Counted from the stretch's first letter, positions 45,720-58,011 are shown. The stretch: DNA of 64,000 bases from Frateuria_A yonginensis (GCF_037137055.1 NZ_JBBBNY010000001.1:186001-250000), one strand, 5' to 3'. The notes: generated from the sequence alone by a model not told the origin. Program-made: numbers and translations.

Positions 45720-46637
45720 GCATGCTGCCGCAGGCCTCCACCCTGGCGCCCAAGGTCGACCACCTGTTCGATACGCTGCTGCTGCTCTGCGCCGTCGTGG
45801 TGGTCGGCGTGTTCGCGGTGATGATCGTCTTCTGCGTGAAGTACCGCCGCGGCAGCGAGGCCGTGCGCACGCCGCCACGCCAGCACCTGGGCGTGGAGCT
45901 GACCTGGACGCTGGTCCCGTTCGCCCTGTTCATGGGCATCTTCGGCTGGAGCATGCACCTGTGGATCCAGTTGCGCGTGCCGCCGCGCGACGCGGCGCCC
46001 GTCTACGTGGTGGCCAAGCAGTGGATGTGGAAGGTGCAGCATCCCGGCGGCCAGCGCGAGATCGACCAGCTGCACGTGCCGGTGGGCCAGCCCGTCCGCC
46101 TTGTGATGACCTCGCGGGACGTGATCCACAGCTTCTACGTGCCGGCCTTCCGCGTGAAGCAGGACGTGCTGCCGGACCGCTACACGCAGCTGTGGTTCAC
46201 CGCCACCCAGGCGGGTAGCTACGACCTTTTCTGCGCCGAGTTCTGCGGCACCGACCACTCGCGCATGCGCGGGCGCGTGATCGCCATGCCGCCGGCCGAC
46301 TACGCACGCTGGCTGCACGCGCACCAGGGCACCGGCCTGGCTGCGCAGGGCGCCGCCCTGTTCCGCCAGCTCGGCTGCAGCGGCTGCCACGATCCGCGCT
46401 CCGGCGTGCACGCACCCGATCTCTACGGCCTGTACGGCCGCACCGTGCCGCTGGCCGACGGCGCGCAGGTGCTCGCCGACGAACGCTACCTGCACGATTC
46501 CATCCTGCTGCCGAAGAAGCAGATCGCCGCCGGCTACGCGCCGATCATGCCCAGCTTCGAGGGCCGTATCGGCGAAGAGGACGTGCTGGCCCTGGTGGCC
46601 TACCTGAAGACCCGCACCCGACCGGCGGAGGACGCCG

Positions 46638-46651
<14 letters not shown>
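45716..46651 (+). CDS. ctaC: caa3-type cytochrome c oxidase subunit II with fused cytochrome c
   Basis: 311 residues: two membrane helices, then the CuA domain with YVPAFRVKQDVLPDRYTQLWF and the ligand set C173xExC177xxxH in CAEFCGTDHSRM, then a cytochrome c domain with heme site CSGCH (Cys221). The C-terminal heme marks this as caa3. No N-terminal signal peptide is evident, as expected for some members. The GTG at 45716 is chosen because GAGGA lies 7 bases before it and it overlaps the SCO stop; the ATG two codons later is too far from it. The last 14 bases overlap subunit I. Confidence 0.93.
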
Positions 46652-48229
<1,578 letters not shown>

Positions 48230-48233
<4 letters not shown>

Positions 48234-48877
48234 ACGCCCGCACCCGCCCGGTTCCAGTGCAGTTCGACGATCCCGTGCAGCAGCGCGAGGCGGCCACGCT
48301 CGGCATGTGGGTCTTCCTGGCCACCGAGATCCTGTTCTTCGGCGTGCTGTTCGCCGGTTACACCTACTGCCGCGTGCTGTTCCCTGACGCATTCGCCACG
48401 GGCAGCCGGCGCACCGACATGCTGCTGGGCACGCTGGAGACCGCCGTGCTGCTGACCAGCAGCTGCGCCGTGGCGCTCGCCGTGCGCGAGGTGCAGCTGG
48501 GTGGGCGGCGCATGGCGACCGCCCTGCTGGGATTCACCGCGGCGCTGGGCATCGCCTTCCTGGTGATGCACGGCTTCGAATACGCCGCCGAATACGAGGA
48601 AGGGTTGATCCCGGCCATCCACTACACGCAGCAGGGCGTGCATGCCCGGGGCATGGCGATCTTCTACTGCCTCTACTACTTCATCACCGGTTTCCACAGC
48701 CTGCACGTCGCCATCGGCGTGGCGGTGCTGCTGGTGATGGCCTGGCGGACCTGGCACCACGCGTTCGACCAGGACTACCACACGCCGCTGGAGCTGACCG
48801 CGCTGTACTGGCACCTGGTCGACATCGTGTGGATCTTCGTCTATCCGCTGGTCTACCTGGTCGGGAGGGCCGCATGA
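48230..48877 (+). CDS. ctaE: Cytochrome c oxidase subunit III
   Basis: 215 residues with about five membrane helices. Family features include LGMWVFLATEILFFGVLFAGY at the start, YYFITGFHSLHVAIGV and the end LYWHLVDIVWIFVYPLVYLV. Missing the two N-terminal helices of long forms, as in most bacterial caa3 and quinol oxidases. ATGA overlaps at both ends. Confidence 0.94.
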
Positions 48878-49209
48878 ACGCGCGCGCCAGCCATCCCCGG
48901 CGCACCCATCGCAGCGGCCCTCGGCCGCCCTCGCTGGCCGGCAACCTGTGGACCCTGGCGGCCCTGCTGGCGCTGCTGGGCCTGAGCGCAGGCAGCGCGC
49001 TGCTGCGGCTGGGTCCCTTCAACATCGTCGCCAACCTGGGCATCGCGACAGCCAAGGCGCTGCTGGTGCTCACCATCTTCATGCGCCTGAAGACCGACAA
49101 CGCCCTGCTGCGCATCGTCGCCAGCGCGGGTTTCGCCTGGCTCGCCGTGATGATCGCGCTGGCGCTGGCGGACGTGCTGACCCGCGAGCCGCTGCTGGTG
49201 CCCTGGTGA
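48874..49209 (+). CDS. Cytochrome c oxidase subunit IV-like small membrane protein
   Basis: 111 residues with three membrane helices (NLWTLAALLALLGLSAGSAL; the region around IATAKALLVLTIFMRLK; and FAWLAVMIALALADVL). Pattern and position after subunit III match the prokaryotic COX4 (CyoD/CtaF-like) family, which stabilises the CuB site during assembly. It closes the respiratory gene series. Confidence 0.85.
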   Translation: MNARASHPRRTHRSGPRPPSLAGNLWTLAALLALLGLSAGSALLRLGPFNIVANLGIATAKALLVLTIFMRLKTDNALLRIVASAGFAWLAVMIALALADVLTREPLLVPW

Positions 49210-49284
49210 GGATGCGCAGTATCGCGGGGACACGCGGCGCGAGTATCGTTGCCGTGCCAGGCTCCTGCATGGTGGGTCGCCGTC

Positions 49285-50253
49285 ATGGGCAGCACCGAGA
49301 CCATCGACCAACAACAGCCGCTGCCGCCGTTCACCGGCTTCCGCGAAGCGGCCCAGGCATGTCTGGCCATGTTGCACCGGTGCATCGGCTTCGGCGCCTG
49401 GTACTTCACCCGGGTGGAAAGCGAGGACTGGCTGATCCTCGCCGCGGCCGACGACTGCTACGGCCTGCGCAGCGGTGACGCGCTGGCCTGGCAGGATTCG
49501 ATCTGCTCGCGCATGGTGAGCGGTGGGCCGTGCGTGGTTCCCGACGTCAGCACCCATCCGCCGTACGCCGCCGCGCCGATCGTCGAGCGGGGCATCGGCG
49601 CCTACCTGGGCGTGGCGGTGCGGCTCGATCACGGCACCATCGGCACGCTCTGCGCGATCGATCCGAATCCGGTGCCGGTCGACGTCGAACGCTGGCTGCC
49701 GGTCGTGCAGCTGTGCGCGCGGATGCTCGCCACGCTGTGGCGCCACGACGTGGCGCTGAAGGAAACCCGGCGCCGCGCCGAACGCGCGGAGCTGGAGGCG
49801 ATGACCGACTCGATGACCGGCGTCTTCAACCGCCGCGGCTGGCGCGAGCTGCTGACCCTGGAAGAGCAGCGCTGCCGCGACGAGCACACCACCGCAGGCG
49901 TCGTGGTGATCGACCTGGACCGGCTCAAGCAGACCAACGACAGCCAGGGCCACAGCGCGGGCGACGCTCTGATCGAGCGCACCGCCCGCGCACTGGCGGA
50001 CTGCGTGCGGGCCGTCGACGTGGTGGCCCGGCTGGGCGGCGACGAGTTCGTGGTGCTGGTGCTGGACGTCGGCCCGCTGGAGCTCGCGCGCCAGGCCGCG
50101 CGCGTGGAGGAGGCGCTGCGCGCGGCCGGCGTGGCCGCCACGCTCGGCTACAGCTGGCGCGGGCCCGGCCGCAACCTGGGCGAGACCTACCGCGAGGCGG
50201 ACCTGCTGATGCTGGACGCCAAGCGCCGCCGCCGCGGCCAGGCGCCGCCGTAG
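49285..50253 (+). CDS. GAF-GGDEF diguanylate cyclase
   Basis: 322 residues: a GAF domain (about 20-150, with ICSRMVSGGPCVVPDVSTHP and GTLCAIDPNPVPVD) followed by a GGDEF domain with DSMTGVFNRRGW and the intact active site ARLGGDEFVVLVLD. It should make cyclic di-GMP from two GTP in response to a cytoplasmic signal. The RxxD product-inhibition site ahead of GGDEF is not obvious. The domain seems a little short at the end. ATG at 49285 is preferred; the gene starts 75 bases after the oxidase genes and is probably independent. Confidence 0.9.
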   Translation: MGSTETIDQQQPLPPFTGFREAAQACLAMLHRCIGFGAWYFTRVESEDWLILAAADDCYGLRSGDALAWQDSICSRMVSGGPCVVPDVSTHPPYAAAPIVERGIGAYLGVAVRLDHGTIGTLCAIDPNPVPVDVERWLPVVQLCARMLATLWRHDVALKETRRRAERAELEAMTDSMTGVFNRRGWRELLTLEEQRCRDEHTTAGVVVIDLDRLKQTNDSQGHSAGDALIERTARALADCVRAVDVVARLGGDEFVVLVLDVGPLELARQAARVEEALRAAGVAATLGYSWRGPGRNLGETYREADLLMLDAKRRRRGQAPP

Positions 50254-50498
50254 CGCCACCTGCCTGGTCGCCGCCGCCGCCACCTTCGCGCGGGCCGCGT
50301 TGGACGGGCGCCTGCGCCCGGCGGAGGAGGATCACGCCGCGGCGCTGAGCGACCTGCACGGCGAGTTCGCCACCGCGACGGACACGGCACAGGTGCTCGC
50401 CGCCTGCCCTGAGCCGCCATCGGCAGGGCTCCCGCCTGCCTGTGGCGCGCCACGAAAGCCGGCCATAATGCGCCGCATCTCAAGGAAAGGGGAAGGTC

Positions 50499-53400
50499 AT
50501 GTGGCAGTCGTCGGTGGCGCGCGCGCCGCGCCGGGTCGTGTCGTGTCTGGCTTTCCTGGCGCTGGCCGCGCTGGCCGGCTGCAACCGTCACCCGCAGGCG
50601 GGGCCGGTACTGCAGGGCGCGCCGCCGGGCAGCGCATCGGCCGCGCCGGCGCCGGCCGCCACCGCCGGCTTCGCGCTGGCGTCCGCCGGCGCCGACCTGC
50701 GTGACACGCGCACCGCGCTGGTGCTGCGCTTCAACGCACCGTTGGCGGCGGCGCAGCCGTTCGACCGCCAGCTCGCGATCACCGGCGCCAACGGCGAGCC
50801 GGTGAGCGGCAGCTGGAGCCTGGACGACGACGGCAGGACGCTGCGCTTCCCCTTCGTGCAGCCGAACACCCACTACGCCGTGCTGCTGCGCGCCGGCCTG
50901 CTCGCCGCCGACGGGCGCACCCTCGGGCACCCGCTCAAGCGCGACATCTACTCCGGCAGCGTGCCGCCGGCGGTCGGCTTCGCCTCGCACGGCAGCGTGC
51001 TGCCGGCGCGCGGCAGCCGCGGCCTGCCGCTGGTCTCGGTCAACGTGCACGATGCCGACGTGGAGTTCTTCCGTGTCCGCGACGACGCGCTGTCCGACCT
51101 CTACTGCGCCTACCCGGCCAACAAGCGCCGCGACAACTACGAGCTCGACCACGAGACCAACAGCTGGGACACCTGCGACCACGGCAACCGCGTCAAGCGC
51201 CCGATCACCGACATGGCCGACTCGGTCTACGCCAACCACTACACCCTGGGCGGTGACGACAACGAGCGCACCGTCACCTACCTTCCGGTGCAGCGCATCC
51301 GCGAGCTGCAACGGCCGGGCGTGTACATGGCGGTGGTCAAGCCGGGCGGAACCTTCAAGGGCTCCTACGACACCGCAATCTTCTTCGTCAGCGACCTGGG
51401 GCTGCACCTGCGCGTGTACCAGGACAATGCGCTGCTGCACGTGGCCTCGCTGCGCGACGGTTCGCCGGTGGACGGCGTGACGGTGGAGATCGACGGGCCC
51501 GACGGCCGGCCCAGGCTCAAGGCCAGCACCGACGGCGACGGCAACGCGCTCCTCGCCTACAAGCTGGATCCGTCCGACGTGCTGATCGCCCGCCGCGGCG
51601 ACGACGTCTCCGTGCTGCCGTTCAACCGGCCGGCCTTGGACATCTCCAACTTCGAGGTGACCGGCCGCAGGCAGGCGCCGTTCGAGGTCTACGCCTGGTC
51701 CGGCCGCGACCTGTACCGGCCGGGCGAAACGTTGCGCGTGTCGGCGCTGCTTCGCGACTACGACGGCAAGCCGATGAAGTCGCAATCGCTGTTCGTCCGG
51801 CTCAAGCAGCCCGACGGCCGCGCGCTCGCCGACCAACGGCTGGAACCCTCGGATCTCGACTACTACGCGCTCGCCCAGGCGATCCCGGCCGATGCACCTA
51901 CCGGCCTGTGGCAACTGGAGTTCCGCCTCGACCCGGCGGCCAAGGATGCGGTGGAAGCCTTCCCGTTCCACGTCGAGGAATTCCTGCCCGAGCGGCTCAG
52001 GCTCGAGCTGGGCAGCCCGCAGGCACGCCTGGGGCCGGACGAGCCGTTGCAGCTCCAGGTGCGGTCGAGCTACCTCTACGGCGCGCCCGCCGGCGGCAAC
52101 CGCTTCACCGCCAAGCTGCTGGTGGCGCCGGAGGTGCATCCGCTGGACCGCCTCAAGGACACGTTCTTCGGCGATCCCACGCTCGATCTGCCCAAGAGCG
52201 CCAAGGACGTGGTGGACGCCAAGCTCGACGCGCAGGGCCGGCTGACGCAGGCCATCGCGCTGCCGGATGACGTCAGGCCGGTCGCGCCGCTGGCCGCGAC
52301 GCTCTCGGGCAGCGTCTACGAAAGCGGCGGCCGTGCGGTCACGCGGCTGCTCAAGCGCGTGTACTGGCCGGCGCCGCAGCTGGTCGGCGTCCGCCCGCTG
52401 TTCGACCCCAAGCAGGGTGCGCAGAGCGAAGGCCAGGCCGCGTTCGAGATCCTGCGCGCCGACGTCGACGGCAGGCTGGTCGCGGGCCAGCACCTGAAGG
52501 TGCGGCTGCAGCGCGAGCTGCGCGACTTCTACTGGCTGTACGAGCACGGCGACGGCTGGACGTCCGACGCGCACCAGCAACTGCAGCTGATCGAGGAAAA
52601 GGACATCGACCTCGCCGCCGGCCAGCGCGCGCACGTGGAGTTCCCGGTGGAGTGGGGCGGCTACCGGCTGGAGGTCTACGACCCGCAGACGAAGCTGACC
52701 ACCGTGTTCCCGTTCTTCGCCGGCTGGAGCTGGGAGGACGAGAACCTCGGCAAGGAGGCGCGGCCGGACAAGGTCAAGCTGCAACTGGACAAGGCCCGCT
52801 ACCGCGCCGGCGACACCATGAAGGTGACGGTGACGCCGCCGCACGAGGGCCCGGGCATGCTGCTGGTCGAGTCCGACCATCTGCTCTACGTGCGCGACAT
52901 CGAGGCCAAGGCCGGCAGCACGTTCGAGATCCCGGTGACCAAGGAGTGGGAGCGCCACGACGTCTACGTCTCCGCGCTGGTGTTCCGCGGTGGCGAGGCC
53001 GACGAGCACACCACGCCGGCGCGCGCGCTCGGCATCGAGCACGTCGCGATGGAACGCAACGACCGGCGCATCCCGCTCACGCTCAGCGCGCCGGCGATGA
53101 TGCGCCCGGGCCTTCCGCTGGAGGTGACCGTGCAGGGCAAGGGCCTGGCGAATACGCGCGCCTACGTCACCCTGTCGGCGGTCGACCAGGGCGTCATCAG
53201 CATCACCGACTACCCGGTGCCCGATGCCTGGGCCTGGATGTTCGCCAGGCGCGCGCTCGGCGTCGACGCCTACGACCTCTACAGCCGCATCATCGAGGCG
53301 ATGGACGGCGCCGAGGCCAAGCTGCGCTACGGCGGCGACCTGAGCGGCCCGGCGCTGCCGCACGCAGCGCGGCTCGACCCCAAGGTGCAGATCGTCGACC

Positions 53401-55487
53401 TGTTCGCCGCGCCGGTCGCATTCGACGCGCAGGGCAAGGCCACGCTGCGCGTGCAGGTACCCGACTTCAACGGCAGCCTGCGCCTGGCGGCGCTGGCCTG
53501 GAGTGCCGACCGCTTCGGCAACGCCGAGGGCGCGATCACCGTGCGCGCGCCGCTGGTGGTGGAGCCGAGCACGCCGCGCGTGATGGCCGCCGGCGACAAG
53601 GCCCGCATCAGTCTGGACCTCAAGAATCTCTCCGGCCACGACGGCACGGCGAAGGTGGTGGTCAGGGGCACCGGCCCGATCAGCATCGCCGACGCCACCC
53701 GCGAGGTGGCACTCAAGGACGGCGCCGGCACCACGCTGACCCTGCCGGTCACGGCGGCCGCGGGCGCGGCGGTGGCCGGGCTCGACATCCACGCCACGCT
53801 CAACGACTTCAGCGTCGACCGCCACTTCGAGTTCGCCGTGCGCCCGGCCTGGCCCGAGCGGCAGACGACGATGCCGCTGGCGATCGAAGCCGGCAAGCCG
53901 GCGCACCTGGACGCCAGTGCGGCCGCTGGCCTGCTCGCGCCTACCGTGCGCGCGCAACTCACGCTGAGCACGCTGCCGCCGCTGCCCTACGGCTCGGCGC
54001 TGCGCCACCTGCTCGACTATCCCTACGGCTGCATCGAGCAGACCACCAGCAAAGGCTACGCCGCGCTGATCCTGGACCCGGCCACCGCCAAGGCGCTCGG
54101 CCTGTCGGCCGACGAGGCTGTGCGCCGCGCCGCGGTAGACGGCGCGCTCGCGCGCATCGCTTCGTTCCAGGCCAGCAACGGCCACTTCAGCTTCTGGGGC
54201 GGCACCAGCCCGATCGAGACCTTCATGACGCCCTACGTGGTCGACTTCATGCTCGACGCGCGCGAGGAAGGCTTCGCCGTGCCGCAGGCGGTGCTGCAGA
54301 AGTCGCTGCAGCGCCTCAGCGACGACCTGCTCGCCGGCGGCCATCCGTATTACGGCTACGAGCAACACGACCACCTGCGGATCGCCGACGAGGCCTATTC
54401 CGGCTTCGTGCTGGCCCGCGTCAACCGCGCACCGCTGGGCACCCTGCGCGCGATCTTCGACAACGACCGCGGCAAGCTGGTCGGTCCGCTGCCGCTGGTG
54501 CACCTCGGCATCGCGCTCAAGCTGATGGGCGACAACGAGCGCGCGCAGAAGGCCATCGACGCGGCCTTCGCCTGGGACAAGGAGCGGCCCTGGTACGTGG
54601 GCGACTACGGCTCGGACCTGCGCGACCTGGCGCTGATGGTGGCGCTCACCCACCGCTTCGGGCTGAGCAGACCCGCCTACGATGCCAAGCTGATCGACTG
54701 GGCGCGCAACGCCACCGCGCGCAACCATGCCGACAAGCAGGAGGTGCCGTACTACCACTGGTCATGGTCCTACCTCTCCACCCAGGAGCAGGTGGCGATC
54801 GCCCGCGTGGCGCGCGCCTTCGACGCCGGCAACGGCGCGCCGCTGGCGGTCACCCTGGCCATCGACGGCAAGAGCGAGCCCGCGCCGACCGACAAGCGCC
54901 TGTGGACGCGGGAGCTCACGCTCGCCGAGTTGAAAGGAGGCGTCGGCGTGCAGCCGGCCGGCCAGGGCACCGTGTTCGCCACGCTGGACCTGGCCGGCAT
55001 CCCGCAGCAGCCGCCGGTCGCCGACGCCAGCCAGATCGACGTGCGCCGCAGCTACTTCACCACCGACGGCAAGCCCTGGGACGGCGACACGCTGAAGGAA
55101 GGCGACACGTTGATCGCCGAACTCACGATCGAGGCGCGCACCGACATGCCCGACGCGCTGGTCACCGACCTGCTGCCCGGCGGCCTGGAAGTGGAAAACC
55201 TCAACCTGGGCGGTGCGCAGCAGTGGGAGGGCGTCGTCATCGACGGGATCGACGTGGACCAGCACACCGGCGCCGCCGACCTGGTGCACGAGGAGTACCG
55301 CGACGACCGCTACGCGGCGGCGCTGCACCTGCGCCGCGGCGATGCCGCGCACGTGTTCTACCTGGTGCGGGCGGTCACGCCCGGCACGTACACGGTGCCG
55401 CCGCCGCTGGCGGAGGACATGTACCGACCGGCGCTGCGGGGGATCGGCAAGCCGGTGCCGGCGAGGATCACGGTGGTGGAGCCGTAG
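50499..55487 (+). CDS. yfhM: Bacterial alpha-2-macroglobulin (thioester type)
   Basis: 1662 residues with a lipoprotein signal (FLALAALAGCNRH), so it is a periplasmic membrane-anchored protease trap. Macroglobulin-like beta domains fill the first 1000 residues (YAWSGRDLYRPGETLRVSAL is the MG1/MG2-type hallmark), and the thioester domain has YGCIEQTTSKGY, where Cys1178 and Gln1181 would form the internal thioester. It covalently captures proteases that breach the outer membrane. The gene for its usual partner, penicillin-binding protein 1C, follows after 120 bases, as in E. coli yfhM-pbpC; the pair is thought to guard and repair the wall. GGGGAAGG precedes the ATG. Confidence 0.94.
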   Translation: MWQSSVARAPRRVVSCLAFLALAALAGCNRHPQAGPVLQGAPPGSASAAPAPAATAGFALASAGADLRDTRTALVLRFNAPLAAAQPFDRQLAITGANGEPVSGSWSLDDDGRTLRFPFVQPNTHYAVLLRAGLLAADGRTLGHPLKRDIYSGSVPPAVGFASHGSVLPARGSRGLPLVSVNVHDADVEFFRVRDDALSDLYCAYPANKRRDNYELDHETNSWDTCDHGNRVKRPITDMADSVYANHYTLGGDDNERTVTYLPVQRIRELQRPGVYMAVVKPGGTFKGSYDTAIFFVSDLGLHLRVYQDNALLHVASLRDGSPVDGVTVEIDGPDGRPRLKASTDGDGNALLAYKLDPSDVLIARRGDDVSVLPFNRPALDISNFEVTGRRQAPFEVYAWSGRDLYRPGETLRVSALLRDYDGKPMKSQSLFVRLKQPDGRALADQRLEPSDLDYYALAQAIPADAPTGLWQLEFRLDPAAKDAVEAFPFHVEEFLPERLRLELGSPQARLGPDEPLQLQVRSSYLYGAPAGGNRFTAKLLVAPEVHPLDRLKDTFFGDPTLDLPKSAKDVVDAKLDAQGRLTQAIALPDDVRPVAPLAATLSGSVYESGGRAVTRLLKRVYWPAPQLVGVRPLFDPKQGAQSEGQAAFEILRADVDGRLVAGQHLKVRLQRELRDFYWLYEHGDGWTSDAHQQLQLIEEKDIDLAAGQRAHVEFPVEWGGYRLEVYDPQTKLTTVFPFFAGWSWEDENLGKEARPDKVKLQLDKARYRAGDTMKVTVTPPHEGPGMLLVESDHLLYVRDIEAKAGSTFEIPVTKEWERHDVYVSALVFRGGEADEHTTPARALGIEHVAMERNDRRIPLTLSAPAMMRPGLPLEVTVQGKGLANTRAYVTLSAVDQGVISITDYPVPDAWAWMFARRALGVDAYDLYSRIIEAMDGAEAKLRYGGDLSGPALPHAARLDPKVQIVDLFAAPVAFDAQGKATLRVQVPDFNGSLRLAALAWSADRFGNAEGAITVRAPLVVEPSTPRVMAAGDKARISLDLKNLSGHDGTAKVVVRGTGPISIADATREVALKDGAGTTLTLPVTAAAGAAVAGLDIHATLNDFSVDRHFEFAVRPAWPERQTTMPLAIEAGKPAHLDASAAAGLLAPTVRAQLTLSTLPPLPYGSALRHLLDYPYGCIEQTTSKGYAALILDPATAKALGLSADEAVRRAAVDGALARIASFQASNGHFSFWGGTSPIETFMTPYVVDFMLDAREEGFAVPQAVLQKSLQRLSDDLLAGGHPYYGYEQHDHLRIADEAYSGFVLARVNRAPLGTLRAIFDNDRGKLVGPLPLVHLGIALKLMGDNERAQKAIDAAFAWDKERPWYVGDYGSDLRDLALMVALTHRFGLSRPAYDAKLIDWARNATARNHADKQEVPYYHWSWSYLSTQEQVAIARVARAFDAGNGAPLAVTLAIDGKSEPAPTDKRLWTRELTLAELKGGVGVQPAGQGTVFATLDLAGIPQQPPVADASQIDVRRSYFTTDGKPWDGDTLKEGDTLIAELTIEARTDMPDALVTDLLPGGLEVENLNLGGAQQWEGVVIDGIDVDQHTGAADLVHEEYRDDRYAAALHLRRGDAAHVFYLVRAVTPGTYTVPPPLAEDMYRPALRGIGKPVPARITVVEP

Positions 55488-55530
55488 ATCGAGGGGGGCG
55501 AGGCGCCGCGGCGCTTCGGCTCCGCCCGCT

Positions 55531-55597
55531 CGCGGACGACGCTCAGCGCGAACGGTACACCCAGCCGCTCGCCCTGAGCGCAGGCCGAAGTCGAAGG
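55531..55597. repeat. Palindromic intergenic repeat between yfhM and pbpC
   Basis: CGCTCAGCGCGAACGG at 55540-55555 is complementary, with few mismatches, to CCGCTCGCCCTGAGCG at 55565-55580, and CGAAGTCGAAGGG follows. This type of sequence (CTCAGGGCGAACGG with TTCGACTTCGG) is a widespread intergenic repeat in GC-rich proteobacteria. Its hairpin would lie in the mRNA between the two genes. Confidence 0.6.
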
Positions 55598-55607
55598 GCA
55601 GCCTGCC

Positions 55608-58007
55608 ATGACCGATACCTCAACGACACCCCACCGATCCCGCCCGAGGCGCCGGCTGCGCGCCACGGTACTCGCCGTCGTCGCGCTCCTGCTCGTCGCC
55701 TTCGTCCTCGATCGCCTGTTTCCCTTGCCGCTGCCGGCGCATGACACCGGCAGCACGGTCGTGCTCGCCCGCGACGGCACGCCGCTGCGCGCCTTCGCCG
55801 ACGGCGACGGCGTGTGGCGCTACCCCACCACGGCGGCCCGGGTCTCGCCGCTCTACCGCCAGGCCCTGCTCGCCTACGAGGACCGCTGGTTCCATCGCCA
55901 CCCCGGCGTGAATCCCTATGCGCTGCTGCGTGGCGCGGTGCAGGGTGCGCTGCACGGCCACGTGGTATCGGGCGGCTCCACGCTGACCATGCAGGTGGCG
56001 CGCATCATCGAGCCGATCCCGCATACGTTCGGCGGCAAGCTCAGGCAGGTCTTCCGTGCGCTGCAACTGGAAGCGCACCTCGACAAGACGCAGATTCTCG
56101 AGCTCTACCTGGAGCGCGCGCCTTTCGGTGGCACCATCGAGGGCGTCGAGGCCGCCTCGTGGGCATACCTTGGCAAGAGCGCGAGCCGCCTTTCCCGCGC
56201 CGAAGCGGCCCTGCTCGCGGTGCTGCCGCAGGCGCCCAGCCGGCTGCGCCCCGACCGTCATCCGGACGCGGCCCGCGCCGCCCGCGACAAGGTCCTGCGC
56301 CGCCTGCGTGACGAAGGCGTGTGGACCGCCGCCCAGGTACGCGAGGCAGCGATCGAGCCGGTGGTCGCACGCTCGCTGCGCGCGCCGCTCACCGCCGCCC
56401 TGCTCGCCGAACGCCTGCACCGGCAGCAGCCGCGCGCGCGCCGCATCGTAACCACCATCGACGCCGACCTGCAGCGCGCCGCGGAGGACCACGTCGCCGC
56501 CTACCTCGCCCGGCTGCCGCCGCGCAGCTCGGTGGCCGTGCTCGCGGTGGAGAACGCCACGCTGGAGACGCGCGTCTACATCGGCACCGGGGCGTTCGCC
56601 GACCCCGAGCGGGCCGGCCACATCGACATGGTGCGTGCGCCGCGCTCGCCTGGTTCCACGCTCAAGCCCTTCCTCTACGGGCTGGCGCTGGACGATGGCC
56701 TGGTCACCTCGGAAAGCCTGCTGGTGGACGCACCGCAGGACTTCGGCGGCTACCACCCAGGCAACTTCGACGAGGCCTTCAGCGGTCCGGTCAGCGTGAG
56801 CCAGGCGCTGCAGCGCTCGCTCAACGTGCCAGCGGTGGACGTGCTCGACCGCGTCGGCCCCAACCGGTTCGCGGCGCGGCTGGCCAGCGGCGGCATCGAC
56901 CTGCAGCTGCCCGACGGCGCACGTCCCAACCTCTCGATCATCCTCGGCGGCGCGGCGACCACGCTGGAGGACCTCGTCGGCGGCTACAGCGCATTCGCCA
57001 ACGGCGGCCTCGCCGGCATGCCGCGCTACATGCCGCAGCAGCCCATGCGCCCGCGCCGCCTGCTCTCGCCCGGCGCCGCCTGGATCGTCCGCGACATGCT
57101 CGCCAGCAACCCGGCCGACGTCGAAGGCGCGCCGCTGGAAGGCACCGTCGACCGCCATGCCACGGTCGCCTGGAAGACCGGCACCAGCTACGGCTACCGC
57201 GACGCCTGGGCGATTGGCGTCACCGACCGCTGGACCCTGGGTGTGTGGGTGGGTCGTCCCGACGGCACGCCCTCGCCCGGCCAGTACGGCGCGATCACCG
57301 CGCTGCCGCTGTTGTTCCAGCTGGCCGACATGCTGCCCGCGCGCGGCGGCGTGCATGCGCCGCGTCCGGCCAGCGTGCGCGCCATCGACATCTGCTGGCC
57401 GCTGGGCGAACCCGCCGCGACCACCGAGGCCAGCCTGTGCCGGCATCGCCGCACCGCCTGGAGTCTCGACGGTGCGCTGCCGCCCACCTTCGCCGAGCGC
57501 GATCCCGGTGCCTGGATGAGCGGCCGCATCGCGCTGCGCGTGGATGAAAGGGGCCGCCGCCTGAGCGCCGGCTGCCATGCCACGCACGAGCGCCACCTCA
57601 CGCTGGCGCGCTGGCCGGCGCTCGTCACGCCCTGGCTCGATGCCGCCGACCGCACCGCCTCCGCCTTGCCTGCGCTGGCGCCGGGTTGCGCGCCCGACGC
57701 GCTGGCAGTGGCCGTGCCCATCCGCATCGATGGCCTGCGCGAGGGCAGCCTGCTGCGCCAGGCGCCGAACAGCGGCGAACCCCTGCGCGTATCGGTGCGC
57801 GCGCTCGGCGCGCAGGGCGCCGTGCAGTGGCTGCTCGACGGCCGCCTGCAGGGCAGCACGCAGGGCGAGGGCAGCATCAGTCTGACCCTCGATCGCACGG
57901 GCAGCCATGCGCTCACCGCGCTCTCGCCGGACGGCGCCTGGACCAGCGTGGGCTTTGCGGTAGCCGGTCCTTCGGCCGACGGGCGCCCGGCGCCGGCGTC
58001 GCACTGA
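55608..58007 (+). CDS. pbpC: Penicillin-binding protein 1C
   Basis: 799 residues: an N-terminal membrane anchor (ATVLAVVALLLVAFVLDRLF), a family 51 glycosyltransferase domain (ALLAYEDRWFHRHPGVNPYA; GGSTLTMQVARI with the catalytic-region motif) and a transpeptidase domain with SxxK at Ser350 (GSTLKPFLYGLAL), SLN in QRSLNVPAVD and KTGTSYGYRDAW. The C-terminal about 90 residues form the BiPBP domain of class A PBP1C. It polymerises and cross-links peptidoglycan in the periplasm and works alongside the alpha-2-macroglobulin encoded upstream. Confidence 0.95.
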   Translation: MTDTSTTPHRSRPRRRLRATVLAVVALLLVAFVLDRLFPLPLPAHDTGSTVVLARDGTPLRAFADGDGVWRYPTTAARVSPLYRQALLAYEDRWFHRHPGVNPYALLRGAVQGALHGHVVSGGSTLTMQVARIIEPIPHTFGGKLRQVFRALQLEAHLDKTQILELYLERAPFGGTIEGVEAASWAYLGKSASRLSRAEAALLAVLPQAPSRLRPDRHPDAARAARDKVLRRLRDEGVWTAAQVREAAIEPVVARSLRAPLTAALLAERLHRQQPRARRIVTTIDADLQRAAEDHVAAYLARLPPRSSVAVLAVENATLETRVYIGTGAFADPERAGHIDMVRAPRSPGSTLKPFLYGLALDDGLVTSESLLVDAPQDFGGYHPGNFDEAFSGPVSVSQALQRSLNVPAVDVLDRVGPNRFAARLASGGIDLQLPDGARPNLSIILGGAATTLEDLVGGYSAFANGGLAGMPRYMPQQPMRPRRLLSPGAAWIVRDMLASNPADVEGAPLEGTVDRHATVAWKTGTSYGYRDAWAIGVTDRWTLGVWVGRPDGTPSPGQYGAITALPLLFQLADMLPARGGVHAPRPASVRAIDICWPLGEPAATTEASLCRHRRTAWSLDGALPPTFAERDPGAWMSGRIALRVDERGRRLSAGCHATHERHLTLARWPALVTPWLDAADRTASALPALAPGCAPDALAVAVPIRIDGLREGSLLRQAPNSGEPLRVSVRALGAQGAVQWLLDGRLQGSTQGEGSISLTLDRTGSHALTALSPDGAWTSVGFAVAGPSADGRPAPASH

Positions 58008-58011
58008 GCAC

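Noticed and set aside
50187..54758. A 1523-codon open frame on the minus strand opposite the alpha-2-macroglobulin gene
   Set aside because: In this GC-rich DNA antisense frames stay open by codon bias. The frame is His/Val/Arg-rich without domains, while the plus strand has a clear protein with a signal, thioester and conserved partner.
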